Of a DNA stretch of 64,000 nucleotides, positions 16,993 to 25,346 are shown piece by piece. The first letter of the stretch is position 1; every line of letters starts with the position of its first letter. The notes below the pieces were generated by a model, which saw nothing but the letters and a program-made list of their open reading frames with translations, did no database searches and was not told the DNA's origin. This DNA comes from Anaerolineales bacterium. Its GTDB lineage: Bacteria; Chloroflexota; Anaerolineae; Anaerolineales; Villigracilaceae. The position numbers and the translations under genes were made by a program. The stretch is from the NCBI GenBank assembly GCA_014860805.1, contig JACZJB010000140.1:1-64000 (forward strand). The letters are read 5' to 3'.

Positions 16993-17733
16993 CTATTCCT
17001 CGCTGATCTTCAACCAGTCAAAGAAAGCTGTGGTTGGTTCTGCAAAAGAGGCGGCAGAGATGCCGACGTACCCTTCCGTAAGACCATAGTTGGTGACATC
17101 CAACCGCCGAATTAGGGTTTCGTTTGCATACAAACTCAGGGTATTCTCCCGGCAGGAGAGTCCGATTTCAGAGTTTACATTGCCGACATTAAGCCGGTTG
17201 CTCCCGTCTGAAATGATGGGAATATATTTTGCGACGCCGGGAGCAAGCCATTGTCCAAGTAGCAGACTGTAGGTCCCACTGTTGTCGATGTTGAATTCAA
17301 ACCATCCTTTTGACTCGTCATAACGGCAAATCAATCCCATGGAGCCAGCGGCGCTGGCTGAAATCTTTACACGAACTGTTACATTTGAGTAAGTATATGC
17401 ATTGTAGACACCAAGATACCAGGTATCGGCAAGCGGGATATCAATCCGAAGCGCGCCGCTTTCAAAAACTGCCGACGGAGTGCCGTTCCCGCCAGCTTGC
17501 TGGAATTCCCAAAAATATGATGGCACATCAAATTCGTCTGTGAAAAAGCGCGGGGGCGGAGCAAGGGTTGGGGTATCTGTTGGGAGTGGAGGAATGGTTG
17601 GGGTTTCAGTAGCAGGAATCGGTAGAGAAGGAAGCGTTGCCGTGGGTCTGAATTCAATCTCTGGGAGCGGAGTTCCCATATTGCAGGCAGTTGTGAGAGC
17701 AAAGAATCCGATCAATAAGATGTTTTTTTTCAT
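16993..17733 (-). CDS. Lipoprotein with LamG/DUF1080-like beta-sandwich (paralogue)
   Basis: The start is ATG 17733 (246 residues): MKKNILLIGFFALTTAC is a short lipoprotein signal peptide. An in-frame start at 17775 would put 14 unlikely residues before it. The Thr/Pro linker spans about residues 24-58, and the remaining about 190 residues follow the same strand pattern as the neighbouring gene (RYDESKGWFEFNIDNSGTYSL, then SLYANETLIRRLD, ending FDWLKISEE). It ends 64 nt before the start of its paralogue, so this is probably a tandem duplication in one transcript. The function is unknown. Confidence 0.7.
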   Translation of the reverse strand: MKKNILLIGFFALTTACNMGTPLPEIEFRPTATLPSLPIPATETPTIPPLPTDTPTLAPPPRFFTDEFDVPSYFWEFQQAGGNGTPSAVFESGALRIDIPLADTWYLGVYNAYTYSNVTVRVKISASAAGSMGLICRYDESKGWFEFNIDNSGTYSLLLGQWLAPGVAKYIPIISDGSNRLNVGNVNSEIGLSCRENTLSLYANETLIRRLDVTNYGLTEGYVGISAASFAEPTTAFFDWLKISEE

Positions 17734-17826
17734 GGCGCTTCTTATAACACAATTTCTAATCGCAGATCGGAACACCTGAAACTGACGGGGTCCACGGGCA
17801 TGATCCTGTTGACTGCTCGTATATTA

Positions 17827-17860
17827 ATCAAGAGACCAGATAATATTCTGGTCTCTTGAT
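17827..17860. terminator. Hairpin abutting the tmRNA 3' end
   Basis: A 14-bp perfect stem has arms 17827-17840 and 17847-17860 with a TAATAT loop. It starts 4 nt after the encoded tmRNA 3' end. The following minus-strand sequence is AT-rich but lacks a clean T-run, so it may be a weak terminator or a 3'-processing element. Confidence 0.65.
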
Positions 17861-17863
17861 GAG

Positions 17864-18242
17864 TGGAGATGGCGGGAATTGAACCCGCGTCCGAAAGATT
17901 CGACCCTCGGAAATCTACGAGCGTAGTCTGCCGAAGTTAGTCATCACAGAGATCTCGGCGGACAGGTAACTCTGTGACCATCTGCTGTGTCTTTCGCACG
18001 ATTAGCAGAATCACGTGCGGCACTCTACCTTTGTTTCGCCCGGTCCGTCACCCGGTAAAGGACGGTGCCGGCGGACGTGACATCCTAAGATGTCAACTGT
18101 TACGCACTCACCTTAGGCGGCGAGGGGCATAGCAGCGTATGAAGTGCGGTTGGCACTTAAAGTTTGCACTGATTTATCGAGGTCGGTGCGCGCTCGGCTC
18201 GCATTCCGGAACCAGCCTCTCCCGTCGAAGCCTGTCATCCCC
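17864..18242 (-). ncRNA. ssrA: Transfer-messenger RNA (tmRNA)
   Basis: This RNA rescues stalled ribosomes by trans-translation. Reading the minus strand, the 5' end is GGGGATGACAGGCTTCGACG and the 3' end is the classic tRNA-like T-arm GGTTCAATTCCCGCC followed by CATCTCC, which pairs with GGGGATG (one G-U). CCA is not encoded: CTC follows the discriminator A in the genome. The size of about 379 nt is usual for a one-piece tmRNA. It has its own extended -10 promoter and no protein partner nearby (smpB not seen). Confidence 0.95.
18113..18154 (-). other. tmRNA tag-peptide reading frame
   Basis: Read from GCC at 18154 to TAA at 18113, the frame encodes ANRTSYAAMPLAA. The Ala-Asn start and Leu-Ala-Ala end match proteolysis tags recognised by ClpXP-type proteases. 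The resume codon is inferred from the upstream TTTAAGTGCC, by comparison with other tmRNAs. Confidence 0.85.
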
Positions 18243-18270
18243 GGGTGACGGTGGTGTTCCGTGCAAATTT

Positions 18271-18279
18271 ATTATAGCA
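18271..18279 (-). promoter_or_regulatory. Extended -10 promoter of ssrA
   Basis: On the minus strand TGCTATAAT forms an extended -10 box. Its end is about 28 nt before the mature tmRNA 5' end, leaving a leader of roughly 20 nt to be trimmed. The -35 region is poor, as is usual for extended -10 promoters. Confidence 0.7.
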
Positions 18280-18316
18280 TAGCGAAATTAAAACAATCTG
18301 TGACTCGGCTATGCTG

Positions 18317-19237
18317 TTATTTTGTTCTTAATATGACGCCGTTCTGAGAGGGATCATGGAGCAAAATACCGTCCTCGGTTCTATTCGACGGGATGCCTGC
18401 TGCATCGACCCGGGCAATGACCTCGTCCAGGCTTTGTTGATCGAGAAAATCCACGGTGAAATGGCGCAAACCAACTGCATCCGCAGGGGGAGGAGGCGCG
18501 CCTGCTCCCTGCCAGGTATTCAAGCCAATGTGGTGATGATATCCACCTGCGGAGACAAATGCCATTTGAAAATCCTTTGCATGCCCCATCACGTCAAAGC
18601 CGATGATGCCGTGATAAAAATCCAGCGCTTCGGGAATATCCCGAACATGCAGATGGATATGTCCAACTTTCGTTTCAGGCGGGATGGGGACATCCAGCTT
18701 GTCATCTTCCTTAAGATACTTGAACAGAGCTTCCACATCCAATGGCTCACGGCCATCGCTCCATGAACCGTCAGCGCGGCGGGTTTCATATTTGCCATCC
18801 TTCATTGTCCACGTGCCATCCTCCGGGGACTCGGCGTACAGTTCAATGCCGTTGCCTTCGGGGTCATCCAGGTAGGTGGTCTTGGTCATGATGTGGTCTG
18901 TGGGATGGTTGCGGTATTTCAACGCATACAAACGCGCCAGGGCAATCGCAAGTTCGCGGCGATTCGGGAAGAGCACAGCGAAGTGATACAAACCCGTTAC
19001 GCCGCGATATTTTTTCAGATTCGGCTCTTCATTCAAAATGAGCAAGTCCACACCGCCTGCGCCAAGGCCTGCCTTGCTGCCTTTGCGCCAGTGAAGCTTG
19101 AATCCGAGTACCTGCTGATAGAACAGAAGTTGATTCTCCAGATTGGCAACTGTCAACGAGACATGGCCAAGTGTCGTGGCAGGATGAATCGAATGTTCGG
19201 TTTTATTTTTAGATTCTGTCTGGCTCATTTTTCTCAT
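18317..19237 (-). CDS. VOC-superfamily protein, catechol-2,3-dioxygenase (CatE)-like
   Basis: A 306-residue protein with two vicinal-oxygen-chelate modules. The first has GHVSLTVANLENQLLFYQ, YHFAV and the acidic DDPEGNGIELYAE; the second has GHIHLHVRDIPEALDFYH and GGYHHHIGLNTW. The intervening WTMKDGKYE and WSDGREPLD resemble Bacillus CatE/YfiE dioxygenases. Expected metal ligands are His, His and Glu in one module. Extradiol cleavage of a catechol is the family activity; no aromatic-degradation genes are near, so the natural substrate is unknown. It ends 74 nt before tmRNA. Confidence 0.8.
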   Translation of the reverse strand: MRKMSQTESKNKTEHSIHPATTLGHVSLTVANLENQLLFYQQVLGFKLHWRKGSKAGLGAGGVDLLILNEEPNLKKYRGVTGLYHFAVLFPNRRELAIALARLYALKYRNHPTDHIMTKTTYLDDPEGNGIELYAESPEDGTWTMKDGKYETRRADGSWSDGREPLDVEALFKYLKEDDKLDVPIPPETKVGHIHLHVRDIPEALDFYHGIIGFDVMGHAKDFQMAFVSAGGYHHHIGLNTWQGAGAPPPPADAVGLRHFTVDFLDQQSLDEVIARVDAAGIPSNRTEDGILLHDPSQNGVILRTK

Positions 19238-19288
19238 CTTCTTGATATCACTTTAGACAACACCAACTTTCCCCGCCTTTCCTGTAAA

Positions 19289-20344
19289 TCATAGCGAATG
19301 TTTGAAATTCACGAACGCATCTTCATCAGAGGGGTCAGCGCCGTACGCCATGGCAAGATAATATGCCATGTAATCACCAAAGATGATCAACGTCCACAAA
19401 TGAGCAATAACCGATTCCCCGCGTGCGTCTATCACATCGGTATTTAATGCCTCGAGCATAAAAGCCTGGCGCATCAAATCTGAGCGCAATCTATTGCGTG
19501 GATGGTCACCTGGCGCGCGCATGAACAAGGTCATGGTATGCGCGTTGAGTGTGGGATTTGGATTGATAGTGGCAATGAGAGTGTTGTGCGTGGCTTCGGG
19601 GATGACCTCGAAGTTTGCGCCTGCCTTGGCAAGCTGGTTGATCTGCATCTTCCATCTGCGGGCAACTGGGGCAAGTGTTTCGGTACCCACAAATGTAACC
19701 CAACGTCCCACCAATTGACCTGCATAGCGCTTGGCAGGATTCTTTGCAGCGATCACGTCCGCGACAATATGCTGCTGCGAGCGCTTCATCATTGCGATGG
19801 CTTCAGCTACATCATTGGCAGGGTCGGGAATAAAGTTGAGGCGGGAGAGCAATGCAAGCAGCAAAGCGAATGGATAAGCAATCGCGGCAGTGTCTACAAC
19901 GCCTTTGCTGTCAAACTCCCAAACGGGGACATTTTTTTCAGCAGCGCGTTTGGCAAGTTCGCCGCCTGTTGTAATAACGAACAAACTGCATCTATTTTTT
20001 TGAGCAGCTTCGAATGCATCCAGCACTTCTTCGGAGTTGCCAGAATGCGAAATGCAAACAACCAAAGTTTGTGAACCATTTGCGAAGGCGGGAATACCAT
20101 AGCCGCGATGCAATGTCACAGGCAGACGAATGCTTGAGGAAACAGAAGCAATCACCAGCTCGGCAGCGAGCGCGGAGTCTCCCATCCCAGCGATGACAAT
20201 GTTTTGGATATCAGCAAAAACTGGCAGTGTTTGATTCTGTCCCAATTCCCATGCGCTTTGCAATTGATCGGGAAGGCCGTCAATTTGGGCGAGCATATTG
20301 CGTGTGTCTATCTTTTTGAAGAGGTCGAGGTCATCCAGATTCAT
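19289..20344 (-). CDS. Bifunctional phosphoglucose/phosphomannose isomerase-type SIS protein
   Basis: About 351 residues, starting at ATG 20344 (an ATG two codons earlier is possible). It has two SIS subdomains: IVIAGMGDSALAAELV is the first phosphosugar loop, CISHSGNSEEVLDAF the second, with catalytic-type residues in PEATHNTL and near the C-terminal HLWTLIIFGDYMAYYLA. This is the short archaeal/bacterial dual-specificity PGI/PMI family, interconverting glucose-6-P or mannose-6-P with fructose-6-P. It may feed both glycolysis and mannosylation. It is followed after about 50 nt by the VOC gene on the same strand. Confidence 0.88.
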   Translation of the reverse strand: MNLDDLDLFKKIDTRNMLAQIDGLPDQLQSAWELGQNQTLPVFADIQNIVIAGMGDSALAAELVIASVSSSIRLPVTLHRGYGIPAFANGSQTLVVCISHSGNSEEVLDAFEAAQKNRCSLFVITTGGELAKRAAEKNVPVWEFDSKGVVDTAAIAYPFALLLALLSRLNFIPDPANDVAEAIAMMKRSQQHIVADVIAAKNPAKRYAGQLVGRWVTFVGTETLAPVARRWKMQINQLAKAGANFEVIPEATHNTLIATINPNPTLNAHTMTLFMRAPGDHPRNRLRSDLMRQAFMLEALNTDVIDARGESVIAHLWTLIIFGDYMAYYLAMAYGADPSDEDAFVNFKHSL

Positions 20345-20356
20345 GATCAATCATCC

Positions 20357-20423
20357 TTAAACACAAAGGACACGAAGGACACCAAGTAAAAAACTTTGTG
20401 ACCGCTGTGCCCTTCGTGTTTAA
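20357..20423. repeat. CACAAAGGACACGAAGG-type dispersed repeat hairpin
   Basis: TTAAACACAAAGG at 20357-20369 is imperfectly complementary to CCCTTCGTGTTTAA at 20410-20423, with ACACGAAGGACACC between. The motif ACAAAGGACACGAAGG is familiar from intergenic repeats in several environmental phyla. It could fold as a 3' structure for the S10-peptidase region or a leader for the isomerase gene. Confidence 0.55.
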
Positions 20424-20427
20424 ATTC

Positions 20428-21915
20428 TTAGCTTGCGTCCTTGATAAATTTTGACATATCTTTCTTCAACGCCTTGAGCGAAGGCATGTGAACATACATC
20501 ATGTGACCCGCATCATAGTATGCCATGCTGACATTCTTGCGAAGAGAAGCATCGAGCCCAAGGTGATCAAAGGTGTATTCGGTGGCAAAGTACGGCGTGC
20601 CGAGATCGAAATAACCATTGGCAACAAACACTTTAAGATATTTGTTGAAGTGCATGGCGCCGCGCAGCGTTTCAGCGACGTTGACATATTGATTCTGGAA
20701 ATAACTATACGACCACTGCATCCATACTTTTTCGCTAAGGATTTCGTAAGGCAGGTCGGTTTCAAATTTTAGTTCAGTGCGGATGTAATCATTGAACGCA
20801 GCCGTGTAGGGACCATTGACTTGAGCAAACAGCGGATCAAACTCCGGGTATTCGGTGACGCCAATGCGGTCAATACCCGTGTAACGGCTGTCCAAACGCC
20901 CGACGGTTTTTCCACGCTCGCGCAGGAGTTCTTTGAAATAGTGGCGGTCGAGAATCCGCAAGTCACTGCGCTGGATGAATTCCTGCGAGATGCCTGTATA
21001 ACGCGAAAGTTTTTCAACAATGTTGGTGCGTTCTTCGGGGGTGAGCGATGCTCCCTTGAGCAAGGCGGATGCGTACTCACCCGTTGCAAATTCTTCCGCT
21101 TCTTTCAACACAGTTTCCAACGATGCTTTGAAATTCAACTTGCCATGATACCAAGCTGTGGCTGCGTAGGCGGGCAGGAAAAGAATGTAGGGCAGGTCGT
21201 TGTTGAGGTTGAAGTCGATGGTGGTGAAATCAAGCACGGCAGAAATGAGGATGAGTCCATTCAACAGCATGCCGTGACGATCCTGCAAATAGCCGGAGAG
21301 TCCCGCCGAGCGCGTGGTTCCGTAAGATTCACCTGCGAGGAATTTGGGTGAGAGCCAGCGGTTGTAGCGCGTGGTATAGAGACGGATGAAATCACCGACA
21401 GAGGTAATATCCTTTGTGAAGGTGTGCCATTCTCTGGACTTCTCTCCTTCGATGGGACGGCTATAACCTGTGCTCATCGGGTCGATGAAGACCAGATCTG
21501 TTTCATCGAGGATGGAGTATTGATTGTCGGTCAACTTGAAGGGAGGCGGGGGCAATTCGCCATCATCAGTGAGCACTACACGGCGCGGACCAAGCACGCC
21601 CATATGCAGCCATACCGAGGAGGAACCCGGTCCGCCGTTGAAGGAAAATGTAATTGGGCGTTTCCCTTTATCCTTCACACCGTCTTTTGTGTAAGCTGTG
21701 AAAAAGATCTGGGCGCGCGGCTTTTCAACTTCCGCATCCTTTTCCTTGTCGTTGATTTCCTCTTTCATCACCATTGTCCCTGTGGTGACGGTGTACTTGA
21801 TGATTTTGCCGCCGATTCTTATCGAATGCTTGGTTTCGACAAGATTATCTTTTGGGGTTGGCTTCTCTTCCTTGTCTTTCTTTTCTTCGGGTTTGTTTTC
21901 GGGTTTGTCGGGCAT
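20428..21915 (-). CDS. S10-family serine carboxypeptidase-like peptidase
   Basis: A 495-residue alpha/beta-hydrolase of peptidase family S10. The oxyanion motif SFNGGPGSSSVW, nucleophile elbow AGESYGTTRSAG (Ser in GESYG), Asp in NGYFDLGTP and His in YDAGHMMY form the expected catalytic set. Such enzymes remove C-terminal residues. The N-terminus is highly charged (Lys/Glu/Pro-rich, residues 1-30) with no convincing signal peptide, which is odd for a family usually exported; a non-classical or cytoplasmic location is possible. It lies 10 nt downstream of rsmI. Confidence 0.9.
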   Translation of the reverse strand: MPDKPENKPEEKKDKEEKPTPKDNLVETKHSIRIGGKIIKYTVTTGTMVMKEEINDKEKDAEVEKPRAQIFFTAYTKDGVKDKGKRPITFSFNGGPGSSSVWLHMGVLGPRRVVLTDDGELPPPPFKLTDNQYSILDETDLVFIDPMSTGYSRPIEGEKSREWHTFTKDITSVGDFIRLYTTRYNRWLSPKFLAGESYGTTRSAGLSGYLQDRHGMLLNGLILISAVLDFTTIDFNLNNDLPYILFLPAYAATAWYHGKLNFKASLETVLKEAEEFATGEYASALLKGASLTPEERTNIVEKLSRYTGISQEFIQRSDLRILDRHYFKELLRERGKTVGRLDSRYTGIDRIGVTEYPEFDPLFAQVNGPYTAAFNDYIRTELKFETDLPYEILSEKVWMQWSYSYFQNQYVNVAETLRGAMHFNKYLKVFVANGYFDLGTPYFATEYTFDHLGLDASLRKNVSMAYYDAGHMMYVHMPSLKALKKDMSKFIKDAS

Positions 21916-21925
21916 GTAGAACTCC

Positions 21926-22750
21926 TTATTTGTTTTGATTTACAAATGCATACACTTCTTTTTTACTCCAACCACTTTGTTCTGCCAGTTCAGCAGAAAT
22001 TTCTTTTGCAGATTTGCCAGCTTTCAATTCTTTCTTAATAGCCTTTAACAACTCAGCCTCAGACCAAATATTTCTTTCTTCTTTCTTTTTTCCTTCCACC
22101 ACCAGCGTAAACTCACCGCGCGGGTCTTTGGCTTTGAAATAATCCATCGCTCCGCTCACCTGTCCGCGCCAGTATTCTTCGTAGAGTTTGGTCATTTCGC
22201 GGGCAACACAGATACGACGGTCTCCGAGAGTGGAGAGGATGTCTTCGAGCGAGTCTACAATACGATGGGGCGATTCGAGGAAGATCAGTGTGTGAGGCTG
22301 GTCAACAATTTGGGTCAATGCCTTGCGGCGCTCGTTGGCTTTGCTGGGGAGGTAGCCGAGGTACAAAAAAGAATCGGTGGGCAGCCCGGAGACTGTCAAG
22401 GCTGCGATGGGTGATGAAGGACCGGGAACAGGCCGAACGTCGAAGTTTGAGGCGAGGGCGGCTTTGACCAATTCATAGCCCGGGTCGTTGATCGCTGGCG
22501 TCCCCGCATCGGAGACCAAAGCCACGTCACCTGATGAAAGTTTTTCGAGAATGAGATCGAGTTTGTTCAGTTTGTTGTGTTCAAAATAACTGGTGAGCGG
22601 GGTTTGGATGCCGAAGTGTTTAAGCAGGCTGCCTGTATGACGTGTATCTTCTGCGGCGATGAGAACTGCCTCGCGCAGGATTCGCACACCACGGGGGCTC
22701 ATATCCTCCAGATTGCCGATCGGTGTTGTGACGAGATACAGTGTACCCAT
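21926..22750 (-). CDS. rsmI: 16S rRNA (cytidine1402-2'-O)-methyltransferase
   Basis: A 274-residue tetrapyrrole-methylase-fold enzyme that 2'-O-methylates C1402 in the ribosomal decoding centre using SAM. Diagnostic segments are LYLVTTPIGNLEDMSPRG at the start, AAEDTRHTGSLLKHFGI, SDAGTPAINDPG and VPGPSSPIAALTVSGLPTDSF. The C-terminal KEISAELAEQSGWSKKEVYAF is the usual helical tail. Length is normal. It heads a two-gene unit with the S10 peptidase. Confidence 0.96.
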   Translation of the reverse strand: MGTLYLVTTPIGNLEDMSPRGVRILREAVLIAAEDTRHTGSLLKHFGIQTPLTSYFEHNKLNKLDLILEKLSSGDVALVSDAGTPAINDPGYELVKAALASNFDVRPVPGPSSPIAALTVSGLPTDSFLYLGYLPSKANERRKALTQIVDQPHTLIFLESPHRIVDSLEDILSTLGDRRICVAREMTKLYEEYWRGQVSGAMDYFKAKDPRGEFTLVVEGKKKEERNIWSEAELLKAIKKELKAGKSAKEISAELAEQSGWSKKEVYAFVNQNK

Positions 22751-22783
22751 TGGATTATTTTATCACCCCAACCCGGGAAAAGA

Positions 22784-22810
22784 AAATCGGGCGCTGTGCG
22801 CGCCCGATTT
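22784..22810. terminator. Terminator of the PknB-like kinase gene
   Basis: AAATCGGGCGC (22784-22794) pairs perfectly with GCGCCCGATTT (22800-22810). On the minus strand it begins 2 nt after the kinase stop and is followed by TCTTTTC. Confidence 0.85.
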
Positions 22811-22812
22811 AT

Positions 22813-24282
22813 TTATTCACAACCTTTTAGTGTCACCTGCTCTACGATACATCCTGCGTCTTCCTGAGGCACGGCTACACAGCAGCTACCCTCTGAGTTG
22901 TAGGTTCCGTCCGTCGAGCACTTGCCAAGATCTTCTTCAGCAATTAAAGGCGGGGTACAAACTTTTATGTCAATGACAAGGAAGTTCGATCCCGAACAAG
23001 TCAGCACCTGCCTTCCCTTGTTAATTCCTGCATAGGTACAGTTAGCGGCTGCTGTTTGCAATTCATAACTGGCGCCTTCGGGAATCGTCACAGATGCGTA
23101 TGGGATGCGGGTTTGACAGAAGTAGTCAGTGATTCTCAAGTCCGGTTTCGGAAAGTCAATATCTTGGGTACAAGCTGGGGCAAAAGCGGCTGAAGCATCC
23201 AAGGTAGGTGTTAAGACGACTTCTTCCGTAGGCTCCACGGTAAACGTTACAAGAGTTGGCTCTTCAGTAGCAGGCAAAGTGGCGGTCAATGTCGGTTGGT
23301 CGGGAACCAGCAATTGATTCCGCAGGAGGAAGAAACCAACCACAGCCACCAACAGGACAATACCTGCAATAATCAGCCCAGTTTTTCCACGGCCAAATTG
23401 CGTGGTGGATGCACCTGCCGCCTTATGCCCTATACCTGTGTTCGTATTAAATGTGATATCTCCCTCATGGCCAAACGCAATCAAGTTCAAGGCTTTCGCC
23501 AGGTCTATGGTTGTGGCGTAACGCTGGTTCCTATCTTTTGCCATGGCGGTCTTGATGAGAGCATCGACTTCATGGGGCAGATTGGGGATAAGATTCAAAA
23601 TCTCCGGCACAGGCTCGGTTATGTGCTTTACGACCACCCCCATGGGAGTATCTGCACTATATGGCCGCTGGCCGCTCAACATTTGATAAATGATCACACC
23701 CAAACCGTAAACGTCGCTTCGGCTATCGATCTCATTTCCCTGTGCCTGTTCCGGACTCATATAAGCAGGTGTCCCAATGACGCCGCTTCCGGTCAACCCG
23801 CCGCCTGATTCTGTCAATTTGGCGACTCCAAAATCTGAAATGAACGGATCGCCGTTGTCATCGAACAGGATGTTATCAGGTTTGAGATCGCGGTGGATGA
23901 TGCCCTTGCGATGGGAGTAGGCAAGGCCCTTTGCTATTTTTTCGATAATGCGGGCAGTATCCTGGACTGAGAATTTTCCCTTTTCAATTCCATCCGAAAG
24001 AGAGCCGCCAGTCATGTAACGCATGACGAAATACGGCTGTCCATCTTCATCCCCCACATCATAGATTGGCACAATGGAGGGATGCTCCAATGCAGCTACC
24101 ATCTTGATCTCACGTTCAAAACGGGAGCGGAATTGCGGATCGTGCAGCATTTCGCGCGGCAAAACCTTGATCGCAACTTCGCGGTCAACACTTGGGTCGT
24201 GCGCGCGATAGACTGTTGCCATCCCGCCGCGGCCCAATTCAGATTTTATAATATAACGCCCAATTTTTTCAGGAATTGCCAT
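22813..24282 (-). CDS. Membrane Ser/Thr protein kinase, PknB-like
   Basis: A 489-residue eukaryotic-type kinase. P-loop GRGGMATVY (17-25), Lys39 in VAIKV, catalytic loop HRDLKPDN (130-137), DFG (150-152) and GTPAYMSPEQ (170-179) are all intact, so it should be active. A basic juxtamembrane stretch precedes one helix (about 295-315), and an extracellular Thr-rich stalk leads to a domain of about 110 residues containing nine or more Cys, likely disulfide-bonded sensing. There are no PASTA repeats. It starts 7 nt after a -10 box, implying leaderless mRNA. The PP2C/FHA operon at 58183-60974 may encode partners; this is inference. Confidence 0.93.
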   Translation of the reverse strand: MAIPEKIGRYIIKSELGRGGMATVYRAHDPSVDREVAIKVLPREMLHDPQFRSRFEREIKMVAALEHPSIVPIYDVGDEDGQPYFVMRYMTGGSLSDGIEKGKFSVQDTARIIEKIAKGLAYSHRKGIIHRDLKPDNILFDDNGDPFISDFGVAKLTESGGGLTGSGVIGTPAYMSPEQAQGNEIDSRSDVYGLGVIIYQMLSGQRPYSADTPMGVVVKHITEPVPEILNLIPNLPHEVDALIKTAMAKDRNQRYATTIDLAKALNLIAFGHEGDITFNTNTGIGHKAAGASTTQFGRGKTGLIIAGIVLLVAVVGFFLLRNQLLVPDQPTLTATLPATEEPTLVTFTVEPTEEVVLTPTLDASAAFAPACTQDIDFPKPDLRITDYFCQTRIPYASVTIPEGASYELQTAAANCTYAGINKGRQVLTCSGSNFLVIDIKVCTPPLIAEEDLGKCSTDGTYNSEGSCCVAVPQEDAGCIVEQVTLKGCE

Positions 24283-24289
24283 ACACGTA

Positions 24290-24318
24290 AGTATAAACCG
24301 ATGGACTTAATGATGCAA
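24290..24318 (-). promoter_or_regulatory. Promoter of the PknB-like kinase gene, leaderless
   Basis: TTGCAT (24318-24313), a 17-nt spacer and TATACT (24295-24290) form a good sigma70-type promoter on the minus strand. The kinase ATG is 7 nt past the -10 box, so the transcript would begin at or next to the start codon. No Shine-Dalgarno is seen. Confidence 0.72.
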
Positions 24319-24387
24319 GCAGTTACATTTCAATTTCATTCGTTTTTTTATTTTGTCCTTTTCTGCAACAACCAAGACCGATCTCGA

Positions 24388-25242
24388 TCACTCTCCCTGC
24401 TTAAATTCAACCAACTCGATTATGCTCACCATGGATATGTCAATTTCCTTTCCGTATAAAAGCATGGAAGCAGAATCAACCTGGGCGCGGACGAGGCCTA
24501 CATACGGCTCGTACCATTGGGTTGTATTCACAGTAAGGGTACCGCCCACAGATTCATCCAACAGGAGCAGGGTAACAGGAAACGAAAAGGTAGATTGAAC
24601 TTTCAAAGCCTGTGGATAACTTCCCACGGGAACCGTCACCATTTCCCGTGCCCCATCCATTTCAAAAAACAGCTTGATAAATGACGATTGCAACACAGAC
24701 AAGGTCTGGCCGTCTACTGGATTTTTCAACTGTGTAGAACTCTCGGTCAGATAATCCAAATCCCAGTCCATGACCCAATCATTTCCAACGAATGTTTGAT
24801 AGCTTGGCGCGTATATGCCTTTATCATGATACGTGTTGAAATCCTTCTCCAGATAGTCTGCAAAATGCATGCTCATCACAAACAGCGGAAAATTCTCGAC
24901 CGCCCCATCCATGCACACAACTGGCTCAACAACTGTCACCTCATGTTTCAGGTCGGCAAACTCAACCATAATGATAATATTACGGCCATCGTTCCTGCCA
25001 AGCGTCCTGAGTTTATAAAGGGACTCTCCACTTCTGCTGGTGGCACGATATGTCCATTCATTGCCTGTTATCAACGGCAGAAAGGGACTGACACAGGGTC
25101 CTTCTGGGACAGGCGTGGCAGTCGGCGTGATGGTGGCAGTTGGGGCAAGAGTAAGGGTCGCTGTAACAGTTGGAGGCACGCGAGTGGTTCTATCACAAGC
25201 AGTAAACACCAATAAAAGGAGGAATGGCAAAATATTTTTCAT
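24388..25242 (-). CDS. Lipoprotein of unknown function
   Basis: The start is ATG 25242 (284 residues): MKNILPFLLLLVFTAC is a lipoprotein signal peptide with Cys16 as the predicted modified residue, and AGGAG lies just upstream. A longer frame from 25320 would add 26 non-signal residues. A Thr/Pro-rich stretch (about 18-46) is followed by a beta-rich domain with GNEWTYRATSRSGESLYKL near its start, a pattern seen in extracytoplasmic proteins of unknown role. Two Cys in that domain may pair. It is separated from the kinase promoter by about 70 nt. I do not recognise a function. Confidence 0.65.
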   Translation of the reverse strand: MKNILPFLLLLVFTACDRTTRVPPTVTATLTLAPTATITPTATPVPEGPCVSPFLPLITGNEWTYRATSRSGESLYKLRTLGRNDGRNIIIMVEFADLKHEVTVVEPVVCMDGAVENFPLFVMSMHFADYLEKDFNTYHDKGIYAPSYQTFVGNDWVMDWDLDYLTESSTQLKNPVDGQTLSVLQSSFIKLFFEMDGAREMVTVPVGSYPQALKVQSTFSFPVTLLLLDESVGGTLTVNTTQWYEPYVGLVRAQVDSASMLLYGKEIDISMVSIIELVEFKQGE

Positions 25243-25346
25243 GGCAATCTCCTTATGGTTATTAATATTGTACAACTCATGAAACAAGATTGCACATAAC
25301 AAAAACATTTCCTTGGGCAAACAGGGTTTGTGATACCATTTCTTGC

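Noticed and set aside
17827-17863. Phage or island attachment site at the tmRNA 3' end
   Set aside because: No integrase gene, no direct repeat of the tmRNA end and no island are seen next to it.
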